A DNA stretch of 64,000 bases from Kitasatospora phosalacinea (GTDB taxonomy: Bacteria > Actinomycetota > Actinomycetes > Streptomycetales > Streptomycetaceae), in NCBI RefSeq assembly GCF_000717185.1, contig NZ_JNYE01000008.1, positions 36,414 to 100,413 of the forward strand, read 5' to 3'. This document shows, one piece after another, positions 32,052-39,900 of the stretch. Numbering within the stretch: the stretch's first letter is position 1; the number at the start of each line of letters is the position of its first letter. The position numbers and the translations under genes are program-made. The notes under the pieces are model-generated. The model did no database searches. It was not told where the DNA came from and saw only the letters and a program-made list of their open reading frames with translations.

Positions 32052-32106
32052 AGAACGGCGGTTCTGCTTGTCCAGACATCCAGGACACTAGCAGAACCAC
32101 CGTTCT
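32052..32106. promoter_or_regulatory. Paired AGAAC-N4-GTTCT operators upstream of the TetR operon
   Basis: AGAACGGCGGTTCT (32052-32065) and AGAACCACCGTTCT (32093-32106) share the palindromic arms AGAAC/GTTCT, and each is followed by GYTTGTC. They lie 41 bases apart, about four helical turns, immediately upstream of the TetR GTG start. This is a typical autoregulatory TetR arrangement. Confidence 0.78.
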
Positions 32107-32168
32107 GTTTGTCACCGGCCGCCCTCACCCCCGTCAGCCCGGCAGCGGCACCGGCCCCGCGGGCCGCC

Positions 32169-33311
32169 TCACTGCGGCAGCGCGCCCGGCCGGTAGTCGT
32201 ACAGCCAGCCCGTGGACCGGGCGTACGCGCGGGTGAACACCAGCGGCATCACCGCGTCCCGCACCCGGGCGGCGAGCGGGCCCGCGGTCTTGGCGTCCCG
32301 GTTGGCGGCGGCGGAGCGGGCGAGCTTCCCTGCGCGGGCCGCCCGCCCGTGGTCGAAGGCGGCCAGCGCGGCGGCCCGGTCGGGCCCGGCGTGCAGCGCC
32401 CGGGCCAGGGCCACCGCGTCCTCCAGCGCCATGGAGGCGCCCTGGCCCGCGCCGACCGGGTGCGCCGCGTCGCCGACCAGCACGCACCGCCCGTCCTGGC
32501 GGCGCGGCACCGGCGGCAGGACGTGGAACAGGGTGGTCGCGTCGATCCGCGCGCCCGCACCGAGGATCCGCCGGGGCACCTCCTCGTCCGCGAACAGGGC
32601 GGCCAGTTCCTCGACGTCGAGCCCGATCCCGGCCGGCACGGCCGGGTCTGCGATCTGCACGGACCACCACACGGTGCCGTCCGGCGCGGGCAGGTGCAGG
32701 AAGGTGCCGCGCCGCCCGAAGGTCAGGTTGAACGTCCGGCCGGGGCCCGCCTCCGGCACGCCCGGCGCGATGCCCGCGAGCCCGTACAGTCCGGCGTACG
32801 CGGGCTCCGGCCCGTCCGGGTCGAGCATCCGGCGGACGGCGGAGCGCAGCCCGTCCGCCCCGACCACCAGGTCGGCCCGGGCCGCCGCCTCGTCCGCCAC
32901 CCCTCCCCCGGCCCCCGTCCCGGTCAGCCGTTCGCCGACCACGATCCGCGCGCCGGCCCGCACCGCCTCGGCGCGCAGGGCCGCCACCAGGTCGGCCCGC
33001 ATCAGCGTGACGCTGCGCAGCGGGTCGCCCGCGGGCCGGCCGCGCGGGACGTCGCCCAGCAGCTTGCCGCGGCCCGACCACATCCGCTGCCGGTCGACCT
33101 CGAAGCCCGCGGCCCGCACGGCGTCCAGGCAGCCGAGCGTCTCCAGGGCGCGCAGGCCGTTGACGGCCAGGCTCAGGAACGCCCCGACCTTGCCCGCCGG
33201 GTCCGGGTACGCCTCGTACACCGTCACCTCGGCGCCGATCCTGCGCAGTGCGATCGCGCTCGCCGCACCGGCCACTCCGGCGCCGATCACTACCGCCTTC
33301 AGCTGCTCCAT
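32169..33311 (-). CDS. FAD-dependent aromatic-type monooxygenase
   Basis: 380 residues of the group A flavoprotein monooxygenases, which hydroxylate aromatic or polyketide substrates using NAD(P)H and oxygen. The three fingerprints are present: the Rossmann motif KAVVIGAGVAGAASAIALRR, the DG motif ARADLVVGADGLRSAVRRM and the GD motif GRCVLVGDAAHPVGAGQGAS. ATG 33311 is preceded by GAGGAG at eight bases; a GTG at 33320 is possible. It is divergent from a TetR regulator across a 135-base region with three operator copies, so it is the likely target of that regulator. The substrate is unknown. Confidence 0.92.
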   Translation of the reverse strand: MEQLKAVVIGAGVAGAASAIALRRIGAEVTVYEAYPDPAGKVGAFLSLAVNGLRALETLGCLDAVRAAGFEVDRQRMWSGRGKLLGDVPRGRPAGDPLRSVTLMRADLVAALRAEAVRAGARIVVGERLTGTGAGGGVADEAAARADLVVGADGLRSAVRRMLDPDGPEPAYAGLYGLAGIAPGVPEAGPGRTFNLTFGRRGTFLHLPAPDGTVWWSVQIADPAVPAGIGLDVEELAALFADEEVPRRILGAGARIDATTLFHVLPPVPRRQDGRCVLVGDAAHPVGAGQGASMALEDAVALARALHAGPDRAAALAAFDHGRAARAGKLARSAAANRDAKTAGPLAARVRDAVMPLVFTRAYARSTGWLYDYRPGALPQ

Positions 33312-33322
33312 CTGCCCCACTC

Positions 33323-33361
33323 CTCACTGAATCGAAGTTCAATGAATCCGTATTCACTGAA
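33323..33361. promoter_or_regulatory. Three TTCAnTGAA sites at exact 15-bp spacing
   Basis: CTCACTGAA (33323), TTCAATGAA (33338) and TTCACTGAA (33353) start exactly 15 bases apart. Each is a TTCA-N-TGAA palindrome; the first has one mismatch. They lie between the divergent monooxygenase and TetR genes and are AT-rich islands in GC-rich DNA. They are the best candidates for the operators of that TetR regulator. Confidence 0.75.
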
Positions 33362-33446
33362 CTGGCCGTCAGTATGATGTCCGCACGAGCGACAGGTCAA
33401 GGCGCGGGAGAGCGCGGGGCCCGAGGGGCGAAGGAGGCCGGACACG

Positions 33447-34082
33447 ATGAGCGTGCGCAAGGCGCAGGCGGCGGAGACCAGGGCGGCGCTGCTGGAGGCC
33501 GCCCGGCAGCAGTTCGTCGAACGCGGCTACCTCAACACGAAGATCACCGACATCACGGCGGCCGCGGGCCGGGCCACCGGCTCGTTCTACGCGCACTTCG
33601 CCGACAAGGACGAACTGCTGCGGGCCCTGCTCGACGACGTCCGCACCCAGGCCCGCGACCAGGTCGTCGCCGAGGTCCACCCGCGCGACCACGACCTCGC
33701 CGACCGGGGCCAACTGCACGCCCACATCGGCGCGTCCTGGCAGGCGATGCGCGACCACCTCCCGGTCACCATCGCCGTGTTCGAGTCGATCGTCGCCGAG
33801 GGCCCGCGCTCCGGCCGCGCCTGGCAGCGCCTCGTCGCGGACACCGACGTCCTCCGCGACCACCTCGACTACCTGCGCGAACAGAACCGCCCCCTCCCCG
33901 GCGACCCCGCCCTGCTCGCCCCCGCGATGGGCGCCATGCTCGGCCTGCTCTCCTACGCCCTGCTCACCACCGACCACCCCGCCCACCCGGACAGCGAGGT
34001 CGTCGACACCCTCACCGACCTCCTCCTGCACGGCCTCGCCGGGCCCGCCGAACCGGCCGGGCCAGCCGAACCGGCCTCCTAG
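33447..34082 (+). CDS. TetR-family regulator divergent from the monooxygenase
   Basis: 211 residues. The N-terminal helix-turn-helix is evident ([40 protein letters not shown]). It is followed by an all-helical ligand-binding domain and a Pro/Ala-rich tail with repeated GPAEPA. ATG 33447 follows AAGGAGG. It is divergent from the FAD monooxygenase and flanked by a 15-bp-phased operator array, so it probably represses the monooxygenase and itself until a substrate-like ligand binds. Confidence 0.92.
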   Translation: MSVRKAQAAETRAALLEAARQQFVERGYLNTKITDITAAAGRATGSFYAHFADKDELLRALLDDVRTQARDQVVAEVHPRDHDLADRGQLHAHIGASWQAMRDHLPVTIAVFESIVAEGPRSGRAWQRLVADTDVLRDHLDYLREQNRPLPGDPALLAPAMGAMLGLLSYALLTTDHPAHPDSEVVDTLTDLLLHGLAGPAEPAGPAEPAS

Positions 34083-34385
34083 ACAGTTCCGGCACCGCTA
34101 CCGCCGGGGCGGCAACGCCCTTGGGGTGACGCCGGGTTCGCCCTGGAGTCCGGTACGGGGTTCACGGTGCGCCGCCGCGGTGGCGGCGGGTGCTGCTAGC
34201 CTCGGCGCACCGCCCGCCGTCCCGCCGCGCCCAGGTCCCTGCCGCGCGTGCCCGACCGGGTCGGCCCTTCCCCGGTGTCGACGCCCCGGTCCGCTGTCCT
34301 GCCGACCGCCGGGCCGACACCGCTCCCGGCCGCTGCCGCCCCGGCCCGGCCGGACGCCCCTTCCCGCCCGGAGGTCGGTTCCGTC
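34083..34385. other. Non-coding gap before the phosphatase gene
   Basis: This 303-base stretch holds no convincing gene. A TAGCCT hexamer at about 34196-34201 could be a -10 element for the phosphatase gene. The rest is CCGCC-rich low-complexity sequence. Confidence 0.4.
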
Positions 34386-34874
34386 ATGCGTCCCACCCTG
34401 TTCACGATCGAACGGCCCGGCCCGGGCCGGCTCAGCACCATGGCCCGGCCGCGCGGCGGCGACTGGCTGGCCGACGAGTTGGCGGCGCTGGCCGCGCTGG
34501 GGGTGACCGAGCTGGTCAGCGCCCTGACGGCGGCGGAGTGCGCCGAGCTCGGTCTGACCGCGGAGGCCGAGTGCGCCCGGGCCGCCGGGCTGCGGTTCAC
34601 GGCCGTGCCGGTCCCGGACCGCACCGTGCCCGCCCTGGCCGAAGTCCTGCCGGTGGTGGACGAGTTGGCGCAGCGGCTGGCCGCGGGCGGCCACCTGGTG
34701 GTGCACTGCCGGGCCGGGATCGGCCGCTCCTCACTACTGGCGGCCTCGGTCCTGATCCGCTCCGGCGCGGACCCGGACGACACCTGGGCCCGGATCGCCC
34801 GCGCCCGCGGCCTGGCCGTGCCGGACACCGCCGAGCAGCGCGCCTGGACCGACCGGGTGCCCCCGCTTCGGTGA
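34386..34874 (+). CDS. Protein-tyrosine/dual-specificity phosphatase-like protein
   Basis: 162 residues with the phosphatase signature HCxxGxxRS: HCRAGIGRSS at residues 107-116, nucleophile Cys108 and phosphate-binding Arg114. The general acid Asp is probably in VPVPDRTVP (Asp78). The size and layout fit the small cyclin-dependent-kinase-inhibitor-type (CDKN3-like) or dual-specificity fold. It has no signal peptide or membrane segment. ATG 34386 has GGAGG about 11 bases upstream. It stands alone; its target protein or metabolite is unknown. Confidence 0.85.
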   Translation: MRPTLFTIERPGPGRLSTMARPRGGDWLADELAALAALGVTELVSALTAAECAELGLTAEAECARAAGLRFTAVPVPDRTVPALAEVLPVVDELAQRLAAGGHLVVHCRAGIGRSSLLAASVLIRSGADPDDTWARIARARGLAVPDTAEQRAWTDRVPPLR

Positions 34875-34918
34875 CAGGACGTGCGTGTCGGCTGGGCCTC
34901 ACGACCTCCGGGACCCGG

Positions 34919-35083
34919 GTGCGCTCGAACGGCCCGCAGCTCGAAGGGCCCGGCCGCCTGCTCGACGCGGGCACGGTCCGCGTCGCCGTCGACAGCACGT
35001 CCCCGCTCGCGGACGCCCGCAGGGCCCACCAACGGGCCGCCCGCGGACACCTCCGGGGCAAGATCGTGCTCACCTCCGTGTGA
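34919..35083 (+). pseudogene. C-terminal remnant of an MDR/quinone oxidoreductase gene
   Basis: The frame ending at the TGA 35081-35083 reads LLDAGTVRVAVDSTSPLADA, then RRAHQRAARGHLRGKIVLTS. This is the usual C-terminus of NADP-dependent MDR oxidoreductases (DAGxxRVxVDxxxPLADAxxAHxxAxxGHxxGKIVL). Nothing of the N-terminal or nucleotide-binding parts lies upstream, where the phosphatase gene sits, and no ribosome site or start fits. It is a decayed fragment left by deletion or rearrangement. About 118 bases of non-coding sequence follow before the convergent gene. Confidence 0.75.
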
Positions 35084-35201
35084 GGACGGCCCGTCCACGG
35101 TCACCGCGACGGAACCCGACCCGACCGGCCCGAGCGCCCCGACCGCCCCGGGCCGTGGATCCCGGAGCGCCCGCGCGTGCCGGAGCACCGGGGCCGGGTC
35201 G

Positions 35202-36368
35202 TCAGTGGTGGAACAGCCGCAGCCCGGTGTGCACCAGCGTGATCCCGTGCTCGGCGCAGGCGGCCTCGACCTCGGCGGAGCGGACGGATCCGCCGGGTTC
35301 GGCGATCGCGGTGACGCCGTGGCGGCGGGCGTGGTCGACGTTGTCGCGGAACGGCAGGTAGCCGTCGGAGACGAACGCGACACCGTCCAGCCGGGCCGTC
35401 CACGCGGCCCGCTCGGCCGCGCCGAGTTCGTCCGGCACGTCGCCGCCGCCGCGCAGGGCGGCGGCGAACCGGGTGCGCTCGTCGGGCGTCAAGTCGCCCT
35501 CCAGGTAGCGGATCTGCCAGTTGATCCGGTCCTGTCGGCGGACTTCGGGCCGAAAGTCGAGGGCCCGGACGGCGGGGTGGCGGCGCAGCCACCAGGTTTC
35601 GGTCTTGGCCCCGGCCAGCCGGGTGCAGTCGACCCGGGACTGCTGGCCGGCGCCGATGCCGAGGGCCGCGCCGTCGCGCAGGTAGCAGACCGAGTTGGAC
35701 TGGGTGCGGCGCAGCACGGCCAGGCCGAGCAGCAGGTCGTCGGCGGTGGCGGGGGTGAGGGCGCCGACCCGGACGTCGGTGAGCAGGTCGACGGTGAGCG
35801 GGGCGGTGTCGACGTCCTGGACGAGGCACAGGCCGTGCACCTCGCGGCGCTCGACGGCGGGCGGGACGTGCCCGGGGCGGGCCTCCAGGACGAGGTACCG
35901 GCCGTTCTTCTTGCGGGCCAGCACGTCGAGCACGCCGGGCGCGTAGCCGGGGGCGACGACGCCGTCGGAGACCACCCGGACCAGCAGGTCGGCGAGTTCG
36001 AGGTCGACCTCGTGCGAGACGGCGACGAAGTCGCCGTAGGAGGACTTCGGGTCGGCGTCACGGGCCCGCAGGTAGGCGGAGGTGAGCGGGCCGACGGCGG
36101 CCGGGTCCACGGCGTACAGCTCGGCGGTGGCGGGGTCGACCGGCCCGGCGAGGGCGGCACCGGCCGGGGAGACGTGCTTGAACGAGGCGGCGGCGGGTCG
36201 GCCGAGGAGCGCGGCGGCTTCGCTGACGAGCTGCCAGGAGTTGAGCGCGTCCAGCAGGTTGACGTACGAGGGCTGTCCCTGCAGCAGTTTCAGTGGCAGG
36301 TCGGTGCCGGGCAGCGCCTCGGCGCGGGCGCGGGTGTTCTGCGGGTTGGTTCCGTACCGAAGGTCCAT
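35202..36368 (-). CDS. Stand-alone AICAR transformylase (PurH C-terminal domain type)
   Basis: 388 residues corresponding to the formyltransferase domain of PurH, which transfers a formyl group from 10-formyl-THF to AICAR in purine synthesis. The opening DLRYGTNPQN is the domain start, and the catalytic Lys-His lies in SFKHVSPAG. AFVSDGYLPFRDNVDHAR and IAEPGGSVRS match the C-terminal half. The N-terminal IMP cyclohydrolase domain of normal bacterial PurH (about 520 residues in total) is absent. ATG 36368 follows GGAGGGGG. A ZTP-type riboswitch lies upstream, fitting a role in AICAR/ZMP metabolism. A bifunctional purH is probably elsewhere in the genome. Confidence 0.9.
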   Translation of the reverse strand: MDLRYGTNPQNTRARAEALPGTDLPLKLLQGQPSYVNLLDALNSWQLVSEAAALLGRPAAASFKHVSPAGAALAGPVDPATAELYAVDPAAVGPLTSAYLRARDADPKSSYGDFVAVSHEVDLELADLLVRVVSDGVVAPGYAPGVLDVLARKKNGRYLVLEARPGHVPPAVERREVHGLCLVQDVDTAPLTVDLLTDVRVGALTPATADDLLLGLAVLRRTQSNSVCYLRDGAALGIGAGQQSRVDCTRLAGAKTETWWLRRHPAVRALDFRPEVRRQDRINWQIRYLEGDLTPDERTRFAAALRGGGDVPDELGAAERAAWTARLDGVAFVSDGYLPFRDNVDHARRHGVTAIAEPGGSVRSAEVEAACAEHGITLVHTGLRLFHH

Positions 36369-36379
36369 GGTGGTGGCCC

Positions 36380-36494
36380 CCTCCGTGAAGTCGGTGTGAC
36401 GGCTTCGGAGGACACCCAGGCGGACGGTGCCGGTCCCGTGCTGTGCTGCGCCGCTCCCCGGTGGTGCTCCACCTCTCGCCAGTCGCGACGCGCC
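36380..36494 (-). ncRNA. ZTP (pfl) riboswitch with translational expression platform
   Basis: Read on the minus strand from 36494, the sequence contains GTCGCGACTGGCG (36489-36477), then ACCACCGGGGAGC, then CCGCCTGGGT (36423-36414). These are the conserved blocks of the pfl motif, which senses ZTP/ZMP. After the 3-prime block, CCTCCG (complement of 36406-36411) can pair with the CGGAGG of the ribosome site (complement of 36380-36385), suggesting control of translation. The motif typically precedes purine and folate genes, as here. Confidence 0.85.
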
Positions 36495-36666
36495 GATGCT
36501 AGCAGCGGGCGGAACGCGCCCGGGCGGAACGGGCCGGGGCCGGGCAGCGGCGTTCGAGTGGGTTCGGCCGTGTCGTGGGGCGGGTGGCCGGGCGGGTGGC
36601 GGGGGCGTGCCTACCGTCGGAGTTCCGTCACCGTGCGCGGGTGGCGCTGTGCCCCTGGGAGGGTCG

Positions 36667-38970
36667 ATGTCCTCGTCCGACGCCGCGTCAGTGTCCGGAG
36701 TGCCGCCGCGCCGCGGGTGGTTGTGGCGGTTGGGCGGGTGGTGCGCCCGGCATCCGGTGGTGGTGGTCGTCGGCTGGCTGGTGGTGCTGGTGGGGGTGCA
36801 GGTCGCGGACCGGGCCGTCGGCGGCACGTACTCGGACGACTTCTCGCTGCCGGGCACCCAGGCGCAGGAGGGCGCGGACGTACTGGCCGCGCACGAGCCC
36901 GCCGTCGGCGGGACGAGCGCGCAGGTGGTGCTGCACGACGGGCAGCCGCTGACGGACTTCCAGGCGCAGGTGGACCAGGCGGTGACCTCCCTCCAGCACC
37001 TGCCGCACGTGCTGTCGGCGCAGAACCCGCTGCCGCCGCAGGGCCAGGCCCCGCAGCCGGGCGGCCCGCTGTCCGCGGACGGGCGGACGGCCTACGTCAC
37101 GGTGCGCTTCGACGGGGTGCTCGCCACGTTCGGCGACGACTACCTGGACCAGGTGGACGCGGCGGTGGCGCCGCTGCGGCAGGCGGGCGTGCAGGTCGAG
37201 TACGGCGGCCCGCTGGGCGAGTTGGCGCGGCCGGAGCCGAGCGACCGGGTGAGCGAGCTGATCGGGTTCGGGGTCGCGATCGTGGTGCTGCTGGTCGGGT
37301 TCGGCAGTGTGATCGCGGCGGGGCTGCCGCTGGTGAGCGCGCTGCTGGCGGTGGTGGTGGGCCTGGGCCTGCTGGGCCTGCTGGCGGCGCTGACGACCTT
37401 CGCGACGGTCGCGCCGACGCTGGCGACGATGATCGGGCTGGGCGTCGGCATCGACTACGCGCTGTTCCTGCTGACCCGGCACCGGCAGAACCTGATGGAC
37501 GGCCGGGACCCGCAGACCGCGGCCGGGCACGCGGTGGCGACCAGCGGCCGGGCGGTGCTGATCTCCGGCACGACCGTGGTGATCGCACTGGCGGGCCTGT
37601 CGGTGTCGGGCATCTCGTTCATGGCGAAGCTGGGCCTGGCGGCGGGCGTCACGGTGGTGACGGCGGTGTGCGGCGCGCTGACGCTGCTGCCCGCGCTGAT
37701 GGGCCTGATCGGCCGCCGGATGGACCGCTTCACCGTCCGCACGCCGGTCGCCGAAGGCGCCGGGGCCGATGTCGCGTCAACCGCTGACGCGACGCCCGGT
37801 GACGCGACACCCGCCGACGCCACCGCAACCGCAACCGCAACCGCAACCGCAACCGCAACCGGCGGCATGTGGCACCGGTACGCGCGGCGGGTCGAGCGCC
37901 GCCCGTGGTGGTACCTGGCGGCGGGGCTGGTGACGGTGCTGGTGCTGGCGGTGCCGCTGCCGTCGATCCAGCTCGGGCACATCGGGGACGGCGCGGACCC
38001 GACCTCGTTCACCGACCGGCGGGCGTTCGACCTGATGTCGGCGGCGTTCGGTCCGGGTTCCAACGGGCCGCTGACCGTGGTGGTCGACCAGAGCGCGGTC
38101 GCCGCGGCCGACCGTCCGGCGCTGGCCTCCGCCGTCCAGCAGGCGCTGACCGGCGTGCCGGACACGGCGGGCACCGCACCGCTGCAGACCAGTGCGGACG
38201 GCGACGTGCTGTTCACCACCGTCACGCCCGCGCAGGCCCCGCAGGACCAGGGGACCACCGACCTGGTCGGCCACCTCTCCGACACGGTGCTGCCGGACGC
38301 GGTCGCGGGCACGCCCGCCGTCACGTACGTCACGGGCACGACCGCCGCCCAGGTCGACTTCCTGGACCTCGTCGCCAGCCGCCTGCTGCCGATCATCGCG
38401 GTGGTGGTGGCGCTGGCGTTCCTGATCATCCTGCTGGTGTTCCGGGCGCCGCTGATCGCGCTGAAGGCGGCCGTGCTCAACCTGGTCTCGATCGCCGCCT
38501 CGTACGGGGTGCTGGTCGCGGTGTTCCAGTGGGGCTGGGGCGGGCCCGCGCTCGGGGTGTCGGGCAAGGTGCCGATCGAGAGCTACGTCCCGATGATGAT
38601 GTTCGCGATCGTCTTCGGCCTCAGCATGGACTACGAGGTGTTCCTGCTCTCCCGGGTCCACGAGCGCTGGCGCCTGACCGGCGACAGCCGCGGCGCGGTC
38701 GCGCACGCGCTGGAGACCACCGCGCGGGTGATCAGCTGCGCGGCCCTGATCATGGTCAGCGTGTTCGCGGCGTTCGTCGTCAGCGACAACGTGGTGATCA
38801 AGATGATGGGCCTGGGCCTGGCCGTCAGCGTCCTGATCGACGCCACCGTGGTGCGGCTGCTGATGGTCCCCGCCGCGATGACGCTGCTCGGCGGCGCCGC
38901 CTGGTGGACGCCGCGCTGGATGGACCGGCTGCTGCCCGACCTCGACGCCGAGGGCCTCAGGGACGGCTGA
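36667..38970 (+). CDS. MMPL-family RND exporter
   Basis: 767 residues. It has the MMPL/RND layout of two repeats, each with one helix, an outer loop and five more helices. Typical segments are IGLGVGIDYALFLLTRHRQN in the first half and FGLSMDYEVFLLSRVHERW in the second; both carry the GxxxDY proton-relay signature (GIDYALFL, SMDYEVFL). Between the halves is a cytoplasmic loop with a TATA run coded by six ACCGCA hexamers (37822-37857). ATG 36667 follows GAGGG. Actinobacterial relatives export lipids or small metabolites; the substrate here is unknown. It is divergent from the riboswitch-controlled gene. Confidence 0.92.
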   Translation: MSSSDAASVSGVPPRRGWLWRLGGWCARHPVVVVVGWLVVLVGVQVADRAVGGTYSDDFSLPGTQAQEGADVLAAHEPAVGGTSAQVVLHDGQPLTDFQAQVDQAVTSLQHLPHVLSAQNPLPPQGQAPQPGGPLSADGRTAYVTVRFDGVLATFGDDYLDQVDAAVAPLRQAGVQVEYGGPLGELARPEPSDRVSELIGFGVAIVVLLVGFGSVIAAGLPLVSALLAVVVGLGLLGLLAALTTFATVAPTLATMIGLGVGIDYALFLLTRHRQNLMDGRDPQTAAGHAVATSGRAVLISGTTVVIALAGLSVSGISFMAKLGLAAGVTVVTAVCGALTLLPALMGLIGRRMDRFTVRTPVAEGAGADVASTADATPGDATPADATATATATATATATGGMWHRYARRVERRPWWYLAAGLVTVLVLAVPLPSIQLGHIGDGADPTSFTDRRAFDLMSAAFGPGSNGPLTVVVDQSAVAAADRPALASAVQQALTGVPDTAGTAPLQTSADGDVLFTTVTPAQAPQDQGTTDLVGHLSDTVLPDAVAGTPAVTYVTGTTAAQVDFLDLVASRLLPIIAVVVALAFLIILLVFRAPLIALKAAVLNLVSIAASYGVLVAVFQWGWGGPALGVSGKVPIESYVPMMMFAIVFGLSMDYEVFLLSRVHERWRLTGDSRGAVAHALETTARVISCAALIMVSVFAAFVVSDNVVIKMMGLGLAVSVLIDATVVRLLMVPAAMTLLGGAAWWTPRWMDRLLPDLDAEGLRDG

Positions 38971-39001
38971 CCCGGACGACGGCCCGGCCCCGGCCCCGCC
39001 G

Positions 39002-39271
39002 GTGGTGTGGAACCGCGGGCCCGCGCCCGCGACCTCCGTGCCGCTCGAACTCGCCGCCGCGGACGGGGAGTCGGTGCAGCTCGCCGACCTCGGAGCGGAC
39101 GAGTTCCCGCTCTCCCGGATCGACCGCGACGGCCGCTACCCGCTGCCGTGGCTGCCCGTCGGGGACGGGTACCGCGGCGGGCGGCGCTTCACCGTCCGGC
39201 TGCGTCGGCAGGACGGCAACGGCCCGCAGGAGCGGGTGCTGCCGCTGCGCAAGGGCCGGACCAGCCGCTGA
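39002..39271 (+). CDS. Small hypothetical protein, possibly a gene fragment
   Basis: 89 codons from GTG 39002. The peptide has an ordered look (ADEFPLSRIDRDGRYPLPWL, then YRGGRRFTVRLRRQDG) rather than that of a chance frame, and it fits between the MMPL stop and the convergent NTF2-like gene with three bases to spare. There is no clear ribosome site, and the opening looks like the middle of a domain, so it may be a truncated remnant. No family was recognised. Confidence 0.45.
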   Translation: MVWNRGPAPATSVPLELAAADGESVQLADLGADEFPLSRIDRDGRYPLPWLPVGDGYRGGRRFTVRLRRQDGNGPQERVLPLRKGRTSR

Positions 39272-39274
39272 GCC

Positions 39275-39730
39275 TCACCCGGCCGCGGGCGCGGAAGCCG
39301 AGGCCGAGGCCGCCGCCATCATCCGCAGCAGGTGGGTGACGTCCCGTTCGAAGGTGAACTCCTGCAGTACGGTGGCCCATTGACCGTCGACCCGGCGCCA
39401 GACGAAGGCGTAGCGGGCCGGGACGCCGTGCTCGCAGCGGTACATGACGACGGTGCCCTGGTCGCCGTGCCGGGTGGTGGCCAGGAAGCGGACGTCGTCG
39501 GTGCTGCCGCCGACCGCCTGCCCCTGCGCGGCCAGGGCCCGGAACCGGGCCATGAAATGCGCCTTGGTCAGCCGCACCACCTGGCCCGCCTCGTCGACCC
39601 GCAGGTTCTCGAACTCCTCGTCGTAGAGCGCCTCCAGCGCGTCCACGTCCATCGCCGCGCCCGCGGCCAGGTACTCCCGCATCCGTGCGACCAACGTCTC
39701 GTCCAGCGCCTCGTTCAGCGCCTCGTCCAT
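39275..39730 (-). CDS. NTF2-like (SnoaL/DUF4440-type) protein
   Basis: 151 residues with the NTF2-like cone fold pattern: an N-terminal helix with ALEALYDEEFENLRVDEAG, the middle helix LTKAHFMARFRALAAQG, and three late strands (VRFLATTRH, GTVVMYRCEHG, RYAFVWRRVDGQWATVLQEF). Members are small enzymes or binding proteins of diverse function. The C-terminus is an Ala/Ser tail. ATG 39730 follows GACGAGGA. It converges with the small hypothetical gene, and no operon partner is evident. Confidence 0.8.
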   Translation of the reverse strand: MDEALNEALDETLVARMREYLAAGAAMDVDALEALYDEEFENLRVDEAGQVVRLTKAHFMARFRALAAQGQAVGGSTDDVRFLATTRHGDQGTVVMYRCEHGVPARYAFVWRRVDGQWATVLQEFTFERDVTHLLRMMAAASASASAPAAG

Positions 39731-39852
39731 GGTCCTCGTCCCCTCGGGTCGGTGTGCGTTCCTCCGTCGACCACCACCGTTCCGGGCCGCACCGTCAGAT
39801 CGCTCTCAACCCGCTGTCGGCGCACTGTCGTTGTACGCCGTCACCGGTTGCC

Positions 39853-39867
39853 CGAAAGAATGTTTCG
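39853..39867. promoter_or_regulatory. CGAAA-N5-TTTCG inverted repeat upstream of the amidase
   Basis: CGAAAGAATGTTTCG has perfect five-base arms around GAATG and lies 34 bases before the amidase ATG. Its right part, GAATGTTTCG, matches ten bases of the LacI-upstream site at 21743-21753. It may be an operator for an unlinked regulator. Confidence 0.4.
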
Positions 39868-39900
39868 TGCCCCCTCCGACGGGCGCGTACGGTCCTCGGC

